A DNA stretch of 63,658 nt from Ichthyophonus hoferi (lineage: Eukaryota; Opisthokonta; Ichthyosporea; Ichthyophonida; Ichthyophonidae), in the NCBI GenBank assembly GCA_002751075.1, contig NAOQ01000253.1, positions 3,400-67,057 on the forward strand, in the 5' to 3' direction. Shown piece by piece: positions 1 through 13,509 of the stretch. How positions within the stretch are numbered: position 1 is the stretch's first letter; every line of letters starts with the position of its first letter. The position numbers and the translations under genes were made by a program. Under the pieces are notes generated by a model that ran no database searches, had not been told where the DNA came from, and saw nothing but the letters and a program-made list of their open reading frames with translations.

Positions 1-1515
1 AAGCCAAGGTGTATCAAGAACTTTTGTAAGTGGAGCCATCCTCCACTTTTTAAACTATAGCAACCACAATTTTCATACTACTATACTACAGGTATATAGA
101 TATATATATATATATTACATTATAAATTGTTTTGTAAATAAATAAACAGTAAGCTGTATGGAGCTGGAAGATTAGTGTGACAGTTTAGTAAAGGGAAAGA
201 TTGATTAAAGAAGATACATCTATTGGCTAATAATGTAAATAAATACGAAAATTGTTATTGATACGATGTGATTGTTATGATATATTAATCTAAGATTGTA
301 CATATTAATCTAATAATCTAATAATAGTATTGAATCTTAGATTGACCACATTAATACAACAGTATATATATCAAGCTTATATTATAAATATTATCCTAGG
401 ATAAGAAACAGTAATATAACATTATATAGATTAAGCTAATTTTGTATATATTAATCTAAGGTTACATATATTAATATAAAACTAGGCATATTGATCTATG
501 ATTATATATTAATTTAAGACTATTTTAATTAGTGGTAGTTATATGGATGGTCATGTTTTACTTATTCAATGGTATATATATACGAATTCTCCCCTCAAAG
601 GTAATTGAAATTGCAATGAAAATACGATTTTACGAATATTTCAGTACCGTACGTCATACAAATGACTCTTAAAAAGATTGGAAGCTAAAAAGTTACTAGT
701 TATGATGTAATTACTAGCATTCAAATCAATTAATATATCAATCAATATAATAATTAATCAAACTATTGATTTACCGATCTGGAGAATTAATACCACATTT
801 ATTAAGCAAATAAATAATATCTTATATTATGACACCAAACAAAGTTTTGGTTAAACCTTACGTAAGATTGGAAAAGCGTGTAAATAATCAATACGTAGGT
901 AGTATTCAAGATTTAATACAACGTATTCATTGCTCAATAGGAAATTGTCAATCCTTTAAAGTGAATTCAGTGACCGGATTGGAACTGCACGCAAGCGATA
1001 AATGCGTCGTTTTGAGTATTTCATATATCCTGATCATTGGCTAATAATCAAATTTAAAACTTTAAAGTGAATTTGGGGACTAAACTTGAAATGTGCAGAA
1101 ACATTACATAAGCCATTTTTAAGATTGTAACTAGTCCAATGATTGGCCAAACAAAACATTAAACCTTTAAATGTTTTTAGTAAAAGCGATACATACGTCA
1201 TTTATACTATATCAACCAACCCAATAATTGGCTTATAAACCATTTTAAAAGTTTAAAGTGAGAGCAATGAGTGGACTAACATAGGCGGGGTCACGTGTAC
1301 CCCGCCTGACCTCTGCGCCAATTATCACGGTCCCTGTAGGTTGGCACAGGTGTTACCAATTAGCCTCTATAACCATTCGGATATACTGACATTGTCTTCG
1401 GTTTCTTTTCCGCTCCTTACAGAATTTTGGTTGAGATTTTTATATACGAGCAATAGTTCGTTTGTTAGGTCACTCTTCCTTAGTCTGTAACGTCCTTGGG
1501 ATATAGCTTTTCATC
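1..1515. other. AT-rich upstream intergenic region
   Basis: No gene is recognised here. The sequence is very AT-rich with many TATATA and ATTAAT runs. A 71-codon open frame at 829-1044 on the plus strand has no family resemblance I can name and lies in AT-rich DNA, so I do not call it a gene. The first 26 bases end in TTTT followed by GTAAGT, which could be the tail of an exon of a preceding gene, but there is too little sequence to judge. The last 250 bases are less AT-rich and probably hold the eIF3c promoter. Confidence 0.6.
1283..1307. promoter_or_regulatory. GC-rich palindrome centred on a CACGTG E-box
   Basis: Two 9-base GC-rich arms, AGGCGGGGT and ACCCCGCCT, are exact inverted repeats around a 7-base centre, CACGTGT. 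The site is about 210 bases upstream of the eIF3c start codon and stands out sharply from AT-rich surroundings. CACGTG is the canonical site for bHLH-zipper factors such as Myc/Max or USF, and GGCGGGG resembles a GC box. A regulatory role is inferred from the symmetry and position only. Confidence 0.5.
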
Positions 1516-4500
1516 ATGTCAAAATTTTTTGCCGCTGGCTTCAGTAGTGATGAAGCTGTTTCTGAGAGCTCTGGGTCAGAGTCAGAGATGGAAAATGTCC
1601 CTACCGCCCGTGCCCCTGCCCGCAATCGGTAAGGGCTACAAGTTATATAGAAACTAGGCCTTGGTAAACGATTAGTGCATTATATTTTTTTTTATTACTT
1701 AGTTATTAACTTGGCTGTGAGTATAGGGTTAGTAGGTCCTATTGTTTCTATATAAAGAACATATTTCTCTCGAGCTTCCTTCACCGATAAACATTGAATG
1801 TTTGTGTGATTATTTTGAAGTATTTCAGCTTAATGTGAAGTCTGGGCATATTAGTTTTTTTTTATTTTTGTTAAGTGCTAAGGTAATACAGTGATACAAA
1901 ATATGATCTTCCATTTTGGGGTTATATTATATCTATGTAATTTTTTTTCTTAAACAAATGGTCTGGTACCAAAAACAATTTATTCTAAACAGTAAGAATG
2001 TATTATGGCGTTCGAGGTAATAAATGCATATATAGGAAGACTTATAAATAGTTATTTGTATTGTGCTGCTTTATAACTGTTTGACAGGTATTGAGTCAGT
2101 TTTGACTTTCTATAAAAAAATTATTATACCTCCGCTACGCTAGTGTTTTTGGAGGTGTTGAACACATAAATGTTATTGCCTAAGTAATTATTCACATTGC
2201 ACACATCAAACCATCTTCAGCTCATAGCATCTCACACTTTAAAAGCACAATATAATGACGCACACATGCACATGCACATGTAAGCCACAAGGGGCATGGG
2301 AACTAATGCCTAATTTATTGCTATCACTAGCTTCCAAGACAACTTCAGCGATGATAGTGATGATGGCAAGAAGCGCTCTGTCCGTTCTCGCAAGGAAGCT
2401 CGTTTTGACGAGATGGAGAAAGCAGTGCAGGGCATTAAGAACCATATGAAGATTAATGATTGGTCTGCTATTCTTGGAGGTATGCAGCATGGTTACATAT
2501 ATAATTTTACTGTTGCAACTCGTCGTTTCTCTACCTGTCTATTTACTACAACAATATAACCATATATAGTAACATGTCTACTATATATGGTTATGGGACT
2601 ACTCGCTTTTCGTTCACTGCAACAACCCGATACTGATTTAGTAACTATTCATACATATATATTTGTTTTACGATTTTTAAAAATTATGGTTGAGATTTAA
2701 TTGGTATAATATATATATATGTATATATAGTTAAGTGCTGTATGTTTTTCCTGTATCCTTGCGCAAGATTATTGTGATTTTGATCAACTAATTAATAATT
2801 ATTCCTGACTTATATAATAATATAATACTACTTAACATATATATTACATACACTAAACGCACTCTACGTAGTATACATACTAACAATACATTTAAAATAT
2901 ATAGGATCTTTTAAATTTGAAAGTCTAAATATGGTGAAAGGTACTCTTTCACATTATAATATATTATATTATATAATATAAATAAATTACAATTAATTAA
3001 ATTAGCATAAGTAGAATTTGTCTAGTCCAACCACTTATTCCTATAATTTAATAACCAATTGTACCGACTACATTAAATTTAGGTGGCCTATACTATGCCT
3101 TTCTTAATTTTTTACTAAATTTTTAATCCCACTTAACATACATAATACATACAATCATATATATGCTGTCACACGCTATACTAATTATACCCTATATACA
3201 TATAGATTTCGATGCCCTTCAGAAAGCTGCAGTTAAGGCTAGAAACGTCATTTCCACTCAAGGTTATCCTCAGTTCTACCTTCGTATTCTCCTCGTGCTT
3301 GACGTTTACATTAAGGAAGCCAATGAGAACAAGGTATGTAATTAATTAACAAGCCATGTGGGAAGTGTGTGATTGGTATGTTTAGAAGATTTTAATGTGT
3401 AGTTACAAGTATTTTACTATATTGAGGTTGTCATTAAGGAAGCCAATGAGAACAAGATATGCAATGTGTCCCTTAAATTAATTAATTAATTAATCCCAGG
3501 CAATGTGAGAAATATGTGGTTGGTATGCTTAGAAGATATTAATATTTTACTCTCGAGATATAGATATTGGTGATTGGTGGAAGAGTAATACTGTATACAT
3601 ATATATATATATACAATATAATACCATATACTATACTACCAACTGTATTATTTTTATAATGTATAATATCACCTATCTCATATTCATTTACTAGCTAGTA
3701 TATATACAAATCACATACTATAAAAACCAGCACATTTATATATATATATATATATATATGTGTGTATGTATATACTCATATGTCTCTCTCTCGCTACTAA
3801 GAAGGTTATAATAACAACAATAGTAGTAATGACATTTTCTTCTCTCTCTCCCTCTTGCTGTGCTACAGGAGGCCAAGAAAAAAATGGACAAGCTAAAAGC
3901 CAAGGCGATGATGGCCATGAAACAGAAGGTGTCAAAGCACAACAAGACCCTAGAGGCTGAGCTTACCAAGTATCGCACGGTATGCTCCTATTGGTCTATA
4001 GCTAGATCTTGGTTGTCATGGTGATATGATGTGGGAATGGTTCTATTGGTGTATTCTAACCCTACTTTACGTAGTGTCTAGATGTATTATTTTTGTTTTA
4101 AACAGTTGGATTATATTATTCCCTGTTCTATATATGTTTCCTTGCATTCTATTCGTGATGTGTCACGTACTTGGGGCTAACACTGTTATGATTGGCTTAC
4201 CAGGAGCACCCTAACTTTACCGATGAGGAGGACGAATCAGCTGTCGCCAGCGATGACGAGGGAGTGGCTGAGAGCGATAGTGAGGCTGAGGTTCCCGCCA
4301 AAAAGACTGCTGCCAAGTCACGCTTCCTTAAGAAGGTATATATAGATGACAATTATTGGTCACTATTTTTATAACTATGATGATTGTGAATTTAAAAACT
4401 ATATTTACATCACCATGTATAGGTACTCAGCCAATGGCATGAATGTTTTAAATTTGACCCATAGATATCCCTTTTAAAATTTTAGTTATAGTACTTACAC

Positions 4501-7124
4501 CATTGGTGTTGCTATGCTATACAGAGTGCTGATTCGTCCTCTAGCGAAGAGGAATCTTCTGCCTCCGAGTCTGAGTCTGAGTCCGAGGATGAGAAGCCTA
4601 AAAAGGCAAAGAAGGTCGCCCGGGAAGGCGGTGACGAATCAGATGACAGTTTGGAGTGGGGATCCAGTGATGACTCCTCCAGTGATGAAGATGAGGCTGA
4701 TGATAAGGACGCTAGGTTAGTGGTGGTTATTAATAGAACGATGGATGAATGGTTATATATATGTAAAGTTAATTGATTCGATTTGTTTAATCTCTATTTC
4801 TTATTTTGTACCATTGTGTACATAATTATATATTATTTTCTTGAAGATATGCCAAGCGCACGTGACCTCACACGTTTGATTGGGCAGGGTGCGTGGACCA
4901 GCTTTCTATTTAAAGACCACTGTAGCCCAGGAGGAGGATCGCAAAGAGGCGAAGAAAGCACCTAAGAAAAAGAAAGAGGATAAAAAGAAAAAGGAGGAAG
5001 AGAGCGAGGGAGAAAGTGAAGGCTCTGATGAGGTGAGTTTTAATTTTAATTTTAAGTTTTAAGTTTTCTTTGAATTGCGATTTCCAAGTGTTCTGTTTTT
5101 TTTTAAAAAAAGTTTTGATATATGTAGTGTGTTTGTGCACTATGTTTTTATGTTCTGTATTATACCTACCTGGTCTGAAATTACTGGTTATCTGAATGCT
5201 ATAAGACTACCTATATATGTACATTAACTTTTAAACATTTATTTTTTGATATTATTTATATCGCTTCAATTGAGTAATATTATTTTTCATACCAATTAAA
5301 GTATTGTTAAAACTGGAAGATGTAATTAATTTTTTGATATTTCTTTATTGTATGTTTCTCACTCGCTTTCTACTACATACATACATTTTAACAGCAATAA
5401 TGTGGTTTGTATTGGATAAAACCAATATATATTCATCAAAATTAAGATATTAGCAAGATGTGTTTTTGTTATTTAACTTTCTCATTCTCTATTTTTTTTT
5501 TCCCATCTCCCATCTCCGTTTGTATAGGAGGAGTTCAAGTTGACTGAAGTTAAACGTAAGGAGATTAAGTTGTTCGATAACGGAACTGAGGTTACCCACG
5601 AAGTTGCACACTTGAAACTCATTGAGTTGGTTGCCATGCGTGGTCGCAAGGTATACACATGGTCTCGGTTTTATAGTGTGATATTAATCCAATGGCTTTT
5701 GTAGTTTAAATACTATGTATATGTATATATATATTTTTTTTAAAAGTCGAACTAAAATGGAACTAAAATATTTAAATGCTATATATATATATGGTCTCTA
5801 CTTTATAGTGTGATATTAAAAACAATGGAATCGGGACAATGTTGGTTTAATGTTAATTTGACCTTGATGCATAGCCTCTAAATACTATATATATGGTCAC
5901 TATTTTATAGTGTGATATTAATCCAATGGCTTTTGCAGTTTAAATGCTAGGTATGTATGTATTGATAAATAGATTGACATTGTTCCTTTTTATTAGAATC
6001 TTGACAGATTTGAACAAGTCAGTGTGCTTCAACGTCTGTTGGATGTTTGGTAAGCTAATGAGCACAGTTTTATAAGTAGTATACTTTACTATCTCCATTC
6101 ATATACATATACACTACATACTATATATATATGCATGTACTGTAGCAATACCTTATACGTCCATTCTACCATAAATTGTACCTTTGTTATGTATTCTATA
6201 TTCACACGCCCATAGGTTAATTATTTTTTATTGAAATATTGTTGTTGGTAGTGATTGCTAGTATATTTACTCTATGAGAGCTTCGTTTACATTTATGCAT
6301 GCTTTAATATGTTTTAATATAATTTAATATGGTTACATGATTGGTAAATTAAATATATATTTTTGGGAGCTCAGGGTGGAAGGTTAGGCGGAGAAAGAGA
6401 GAGTAATTAGTGTTAGTAATTAGTAATTTGTATTAGTAATAATACTTTATATACTTATACATACTTACACGTACGTGTACAGCGAGGAAAATGAACTTGG
6501 CCCAGCAATGTACTGTAAGGTCCTGTTTGCTCTGATCTCGGCCCGATTCGACAATGTCAGCCCGAATGCTACTCACATGGAGACCCCCCAATGGAATGGG
6601 TGCGTTATTTTTTAATGTTTATATAGTGCTAAGTGCTGCTTATTGATTGGATTAAATAGGCGGTACAAGTTATAATTGAAAAGGTTAAGAATGTATAGTG
6701 ACTAGATCAAGTCTATTTAATGTCGCATGACTTATTACGTTATCCATATAGAAAGTTGTGTGCTATTATATCTATACTATAATAATAATAATGTATAGTA
6801 ATTGGACCAAGTCTGTTTAAAAATTTAAATATCACGTGACTTATGACGCCATTACCTATATATAGATGTGTGGCAGATTACAAGCGCGCCTTGATTCTTA
6901 TGGAGGAGCACAACATTCTTGCTGATACCACAATGGTTGATGATGATGAGGTAATTAGTATGTAGTAGATGATAGGTTATGGTTAATTATACCATATATA
7001 GTATTGTTGCTATAGTAATTCAGTTTGGATTTTATTTTATTTTTGCTTCTGCTTCTATTTATTCTTTTTTTCATATTCTTTCACACATACAGACCTGGCT
7101 TTATCTCTCTTATACCTTGTTATT

Positions 7125-7158
<34 letters not shown>

Positions 7159-10100
7159 AGTATAATAATATAAGCTATGTTTACCACACACTTACATACG
7201 TATTCCTATCACATTATAGGTATATGTTGTAGATGAGACGCATCCACGCCTGAAAATCCACGGCGATATCGTGTCTTTCTTAGAGCGTGTTGATGATGAA
7301 CTCACTCGCAGTCTGCAGGTTGGTTGTAGTTATGTTGTTGATTGTATGTTTTCTTATTTTATGGTATGTTATGTTATATTACTATATAGTATAAATCAAC
7401 TGATTTGTTAACGTGTATATATACTATCATGCCAAAAGACACGGGTCTATGTTTGTTTGTTTGTTTCATGTTGTTATTGTATATATACTATAGATGCAAT
7501 GTCATTCGTAGATCTTTCCTAGTCGTTATTACTTGCTTCTCTGTAGCAGTGAAACCATACACCTATACATATACATATATATATATACTGGAACTATAAT
7601 ATTACAACAGCTTCATTTTCTTTATCATCAAACTGTCATGCTTATTATACTATAATACTACTGGTATTGTATTGTACCGTATTGTAATGTATTTTTCTAT
7701 CACACTAACATACTAAGCCACGTTTCCCTATAGAACGTAGATCCACATACCACCGAATATGTCGTTCGTCTACGTGACGAACAAGTGTTCATGGAACTGG
7801 CTAAAATGGTTCGCCCTTATGTTGAAAAGAATCTCGCCTCTCTATCGGTCTGCAGAGTTTATCTTCGTATCATCAACCACATGTATTATAAGGTATGCAT
7901 GTTGTTCATATTTATATTCCCTTTGTGTGTTCATATATATACTTAAAATCCAATCCAATATACCTCTTAGATTTTTTAACGTTAAGTGAATTATTTAGTA
8001 TAGCCCCCACCCATTGGCCATAATAATCTTATATTAGTGTGATGTCAGTGGGTAGAATCAGATTGAAGAGATAGGAGTAGTTTCTCTACATCTCTATATG
8101 CATATTTATAGTTATACACCTCTATATGCTATACACTGGCTGCTTTTTCTTACGTAGTTTTTGATCCTATAGTCACATAATTAACCATATGTACTGTAAC
8201 TTACGTAAGGTATATAGAGTTGTTCATATTTATAGCTTTACTTATTCTTGTATGTACCATATTAGATAGATAGATAAACCAATTAGCATTTAATGTTATA
8301 TATTATGAGTATAATATTAATATGGTATTATATTATACTATACTACGCTATATGATGAGATAAATAGATAAGCCTATAGATACACCTAGTTAAAATTTAA
8401 TATGTAGATATATTCTATAATGTTTAACTAACAGGCTAGAGTTAGCGTTATATAGTATACTAATACATACTAATATATACCTATTTCTATAGAGAAACTT
8501 TGTTCTTCAAGCTCTTGCTAAGGCCAGTAGAGAAGCTGCTGGTGAAACTGAGCCATGTGCTGGTATGTTTATGTTTGTGTATATAGGTATAGATATATGT
8601 ATATACAAGGGCCTATAGACACACTGGTTGATATTATTACTATGGTATAGTTGCTAATGGTTGCTATGGTTACTGTTCACAGAGGAGATTGACCCTGCTG
8701 CTGAGATGATCAAGTTGTGCAAGTATCTCTACAGACAAGACAACGTGGATCGCATGCGTACTCAGGCTATCTTAGCTCACATTTATCACTTGGTATGTTA
8801 TGTTATTGTATTATTCTCGTATATGCTGTGCTGTATTGTATTGACAGAGCTAAACATAGATGTAAAAAATACTGAGGATGTGTGCATTGATTGGGCTTCA
8901 TTACTTGGTATATATGTGATTGGAAAGTAAATATAGTTATGGTTGATAATCTCGATTGGATGACACTAGCACGTGAACATTTCTATTGGGTATTTACTGA
9001 ATTCTTTCTGTTATGTTGTGGTCCAATAAAATAATATACTCACCAAGCATTAAGGGCACTACTAAGTGAGCACTAACTTTACCGAATCATATAATATTCC
9101 TCAGATAGAGATAGACCATAGATACCATAAGTGATAATGTATAATAATAAGTAGTAGTCGAAGTGAAGCTAACTGGGTATATATATATACTGATTGCTGG
9201 TTATACAGGCTATCCATGACAACTGGTATGAAAGTCGCGATCTTATGTTGATGTCCCATCTACAAGAAAGCATTCAACACGCCGATGTTCCTATTCAGGT
9301 CTCTTTCTCTCTGTGTGATGTTGATGTTGTGTATTGGTTTTGTTTTAGTCCCTATTATATCATATTATATATACCATTGTTAACTTATCTCCAATTGGCT
9401 TTTAATCGCACATATAATTAATGATACACAGCGTGTAGTGGTCTTTTGAATAATCATTGGATAACTTGTTGATAACAAGATAACATATTCTATTCGTTCA
9501 TATTCGTTAGTATATATTATCATGTAAGCCTACACATATATACTTAACTGCTATTACCCTGTTGTCCAACAGATTATGTTCAACCGTACTATGGTCCAAC
9601 TTGGTTTCTGTGCTTTCAGAGTGGGTCGCATTCACGATTCTCACGCTTGCTTGTTGGAGATCTACGCTACCAATAGGGCCAAGGAGCTGTTAGCTCAGGT
9701 ATGTATGAATATATTGTAGGGTATGTTGACTTGGTGGTCTTCATGCTCATCAAAATTTATTTTTACACTTTGATTGGATGCACTGTAATATTAAAAGATG
9801 GGGTTGTTAAATTAGGTTTAAATACAATTAACTTAACTATTATAAATATAATCTAAGAGAAAGTCAACAAACCGAAAGATGTTAATATTTTTTTCTTATT
9901 CAACGACATGATTGTAAAAAAAATTGGCTCCTTAGTAAAATTGGATGGAAAAGATCTTTAAACTAGCCAATGATACTGGGGGAATCGTTTATCAAAAACC
10001 ACTCGTATTGGCTTATATATATTCGTACCTTTTTCATTGCATATATAAATGTATCTTAATGTAGTATAAACATATCCATATACATACAGGGTATCATGAA

Positions 10101-12622
10101 CCAACGTCACCAGGAGAAGAAACCTGAAGAGGAGAAACTGGAAAAACGCAGACAAATGCCATTCCATATGCATATCAACCTAGAGTTGCTCGAATGTGTC
10201 TACCTTACATGCGCTATGCTTTTGGAGGTACCCAACATGGCGCTGGCTCCTCATGAGTATAAGCGCAGGGTTATTTCTAAGCCTTTCCGCCGCTTAATGG
10301 ATTACTCTAACCGCTCTACATTCACTGGTATGTAGTGTGTAGTACATTCTCTCTTATTTATCTTTTATATGTTTTTTAATGTTATACGTTTACTAAATGC
10401 TATGTTATATTATAAAACCAGGACCCCCTGAGAACACCAGAGACCACGTGATTGCCGCCTCTAAGCCCCTCATGCAAGGTGATTGGAAGAGCTGTTGTGA
10501 TCTCCTTCTGTCCTTGAAAATCTGGGCTTTACTTACCGACGTTACCAAAGTGAAGGAGATGTTGATTAGGTAAGTATTCTGTGTATAAATGTTACTTGTA
10601 TGTGTTTAATTGCATTGCCCTATACCATATCTACACTAAAATGAACTGGTATAATTATAGCCATTGGCTCCCTTAATTACGTTGCACATGCACTAATGTT
10701 CCTCTAGTTTTTTAATACTTTAATACCTTTACTACATTGTGATATTATTTAGTATTATATCCTATACTATACTATATTAATACTTCGATTAACACCGCAA
10801 TGCCATGGGGTCTATAGCAAGGTACAAGAGGAAGCCTTGAGGACTTACATGTTTTCGTATGGTGGTGTATACGATACCATCTCACTCAGCAAATTGGCCA
10901 CTATGTTCGATCTGCCAGAGAACAGAGTATGTGTTGTTTTGTTCTTTTTGTTTTTGTTTTTGTTTTTGATAATTGTTGTCAGGATAAGATTGATATCTTA
11001 TGATGTAATATAATCTCATGTATTTAATCCTATTGGGATTGGTTTTATGAATGGATGTTCCTGTAATCTATCCTACCAATGCTCGATGTGTTTATTTGTG
11101 TCCATGTACAATTTCTCATTGAAATTTAGCCAATTGGATGCACTCTTTACTATCTATATATAGTAGCCTGAATCAACTTTATTTCCTTGCAACTAGTTTT
11201 TCTTTAATTGGTTTGCGTACATAGAGTCAAGTATTATCTATAATTGTATATCGATGTAAAAAATATGTTTGATTAGGCTAAATTTATTATACCTATGGCG
11301 AAGGACCAATTCAGTTATAATGTTTATTTTATAATCGCTTCCAATTGCTAGATGTAAACTGTGGTGTGATCTATGGCCAATAGCATAGGCTTATGTGTAA
11401 AGTTCTCATTGGTTTGTTTCTAAAAACCATTCTAGACTAGGCTTGTAGAGCTAAGTGCACCAACCTATGAGAAGGATGATTGGCAACAATCTCCAATTAG
11501 AGTAATTAGAAAAGAATTGAGTTTTTCTATGTAATAGAATTAATAAATGCATAATTATATTACAAGATTTAGTTAACTTACTACTGGTTGCTAAGGGTGA
11601 TACATATCCAATCATATCTCGTTTAGCTCTTGATTGAATCATCTCCGGCACACCTTGTTTGGACTTTCCAATTATTTTGTGGAACTAATTATGTCTAATG
11701 AAAGATAAATGGTTATATATATATATCTGTTACTATAATCCAAATTAATTTAAATAAGCCAATCACATTGAAGGAGATGACATAAATGCGAATTAAAGAT
11801 GCCATTATAATGTAGTTAAAACATTAAATTATAATGAATAAATATCTTTCTGTTTCCGATTCTTACCTATTTTTTTTCCTGCAGATGCACGCAGTGCTCA
11901 GTAAGATGATGGTCAACGAGGAGCTCCAGGCATCCTGGGACCAGCCTACCAGCAGCGTGATTATGCATCGCAATGCGGAACTGACCCACCTCCAACAGCT
12001 AGCCTTGCAGTTTGCTGAGAAGGGAGCCCAGCTTGTGGAGTCCAACGAGCGTACACTTGACTGGCGCACGGGCGGATATGGCTACAAGGACAATCAGAGG
12101 ACTGATAAGACTGGAGGTCAATGGGAAGGTCGCCAACAATTCGGTGGTGGACAACGTGGCGGTATGTTTTGTGTTTCTTTGTATATTGTGTTTTTGTTTA
12201 AGTGTAGGTATTTCCATTGTCCAAGTTAGAATTTTTATGGTTTTATTGTTATCGTTACACGCATAAAACTTGCAGATAGATTGTATATTGTGTTTTCTAC
12301 TGTAAGTGCCTCTAGACTTTGTCTTGTCTCTTTTATTTTTGGCTTGGTTTTGTTCAGCAATGTAATATTTTCTCTTTTATATATATAAAGGAGTTAATCA
12401 TGTTTGTTTATGTTTTCCCAATAATATCTCTAGTCTCTGTTTGCTTGTCTCAGCCTATTTCCATTTGTATTCTATTCCATTATATACTAGGAGTGTATAT
12501 ATGCAATTTATCTGATCGTAGCTATATCATACACAGGTAGGGGAGGCCGTGGACGTGGTGGTGCACGTGGCGGAGGACGCGGTGGCTATGGTAACAAGAG
12601 TCAGGGCCAAGTCAGATATTAG
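1516..12622 (+). CDS. EIF3C: Eukaryotic translation initiation factor 3 subunit C (eIF3c / NIP1), 22 exons
   Basis: eIF3c is a core PCI-domain subunit of cytosolic eIF3. It helps recruit the eIF1/eIF2/eIF5 complex to the 40S ribosome. Inferred exons: 1516-1628, 2331-2479, 3206-3333, 3869-3979, 4204-4335, 4525-4715, 4888-5032, 5528-5650, 5997-6049, 6483-6599, 6866-6950, 7220-7318, 7734-7892, 8493-8562, 8683-8792, 9209-9298, 9573-9698, 10090-10327, 10422-10569, 10818-10926, 11885-12161, 12537-12622. They join in phase to about 952 residues, against about 913 in human. The N-terminus MSKFF matches the family's MSRFF start. An acidic Ser/Glu- and Lys-rich region covers roughly residues 130-320. 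Family-typical stretches follow: [44 protein letters not shown] and [15 protein letters not shown], the last two in the PCI half. The tail from about residue 918 is an RGG-rich segment, which human eIF3c has only weakly. The exon 7 acceptor is the least certain border: the nearer AG at 4848 would put a stop in frame, and 4888 restores the conserved stretch. Confidence 0.96.
3309..3545 (+). repeat. Tandem duplication spanning the exon 3/intron 3 junction of eIF3c
   Basis: Two units of roughly 115-123 bases start at 3309 and 3432. The first includes the last 25 bases of exon 3 and its donor site (AAG followed by GTATGT). The second repeats the exon end almost exactly, but its donor reads AAGATATG, so the GT is lost. 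Further along both units share the blocks GTGGGAAGTGTGTGATTGG / GTGAGAAATATGTGGTTGG and a following TTAGAAGAT. It is a local duplication, not a second coding exon. Confidence 0.85.
5659..5950 (+). repeat. Three-copy intronic repeat in eIF3c intron 8
   Basis: Three related units start at 5659, 5791 and 5892. Each begins ATGGTC and carries TTTATAGTGTGATATTAA. Units one and three continue with CCAATGGCTTTTG(T/C)AG followed by TTTAAAT, so each carries an acceptor-like TTTTGNAG. The true acceptor is the later TATTAG at 5991-5996. Confidence 0.8.
6690..6866 (+). repeat. Two-copy duplication in eIF3c intron 10
   Basis: Units starting at 6690 and 6790 share AATGTATAGT, a block reading GA(C/T)CAAGTCT(A/G)TTTAA, and a run of the form CGCATGACTTATTACG / CACGTGACTTATGACG ending close to the 6866 exon. 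It is a diverged local duplication. Confidence 0.65.
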
Positions 12623-13500
12623 ATATTAATAGTCAGTCCGTATGCCTATGTGTAGATACTAGATGCTAGATGCTGGATACACTACGGCCGAACCGGATAC
12701 TATCAATACTATCACGGTGTTTTAATGTAGATGTGGGTGTTGTTTGTTGCTGGCGAGGAGACCGTACAAGTACTATGTACTCCGAGGTTAATCCATTTTA
12801 GCCTCTTTAACCACAAAGCTGTACAGTCTTATGAATCTATTAGCCCGAGTCTTTTCCTAGTAAAGCAATTGCCATTGTTGTATTGACTGAATGAGTTATG
12901 TTGTGTTAGTTTATGGGTCAAAGGTTATATAACTTGGATAAAGCTTCCTTGGAAGAATTTGGGTGCCTGTACGTGAATCTAGTTTTATAATTGACACCAG
13001 ATTGTGTATGTCTTTCTACTTAGGGGCTCTTTAAAGTGTTTTATAAAGGGATACGTTTTCAATCCAAGTCCTCTGGTATATATATAAAACTGTACTTAAC
13101 ATATGCGTGTAAAGTATGATAGGGTGTATATTTGGTATTGCGAAAAGCAGTCCTGCTAATTGATGAAACAGATTGCTTCCTTTTTTATTGCTATAAGAAT
13201 AGCTTCAAGTTAATTGGAACTAGCATGTAGGTGTAGCTCATTGGGAGGCTATAGAACCGTTCCTTATGAATATTACACACACACCTTTACATTTGATTGC
13301 TGTACATAGTACGACGCTATTATACTGGGCCACTAACCTATCATGATTGTCTTTTTAGGTGTAGTACATGATGGACATGGCTAATAAACGTAATGGTAAA
13401 TAATTAATTATAAATCACTTAATTTTGGATAAGTCCATGTGATCTGTAATTAATGTTGAATTCAAAACGCGTTAGGTATTATTGGCCAATTAAAGGCATA
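12623..13500. other. eIF3c 3' flank
   Basis: This is non-coding by eye and should contain the eIF3c 3' untranslated region and polyadenylation region. No second gene or clear terminal signal could be singled out. Confidence 0.5.
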
Positions 13501-13509
13501 ATAATAATA

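Noticed and set aside
829-1044. 71-codon open frame upstream of eIF3c
   Set aside because: No family resemblance, no splice or neighbour support, and length expected by chance in AT-rich DNA.
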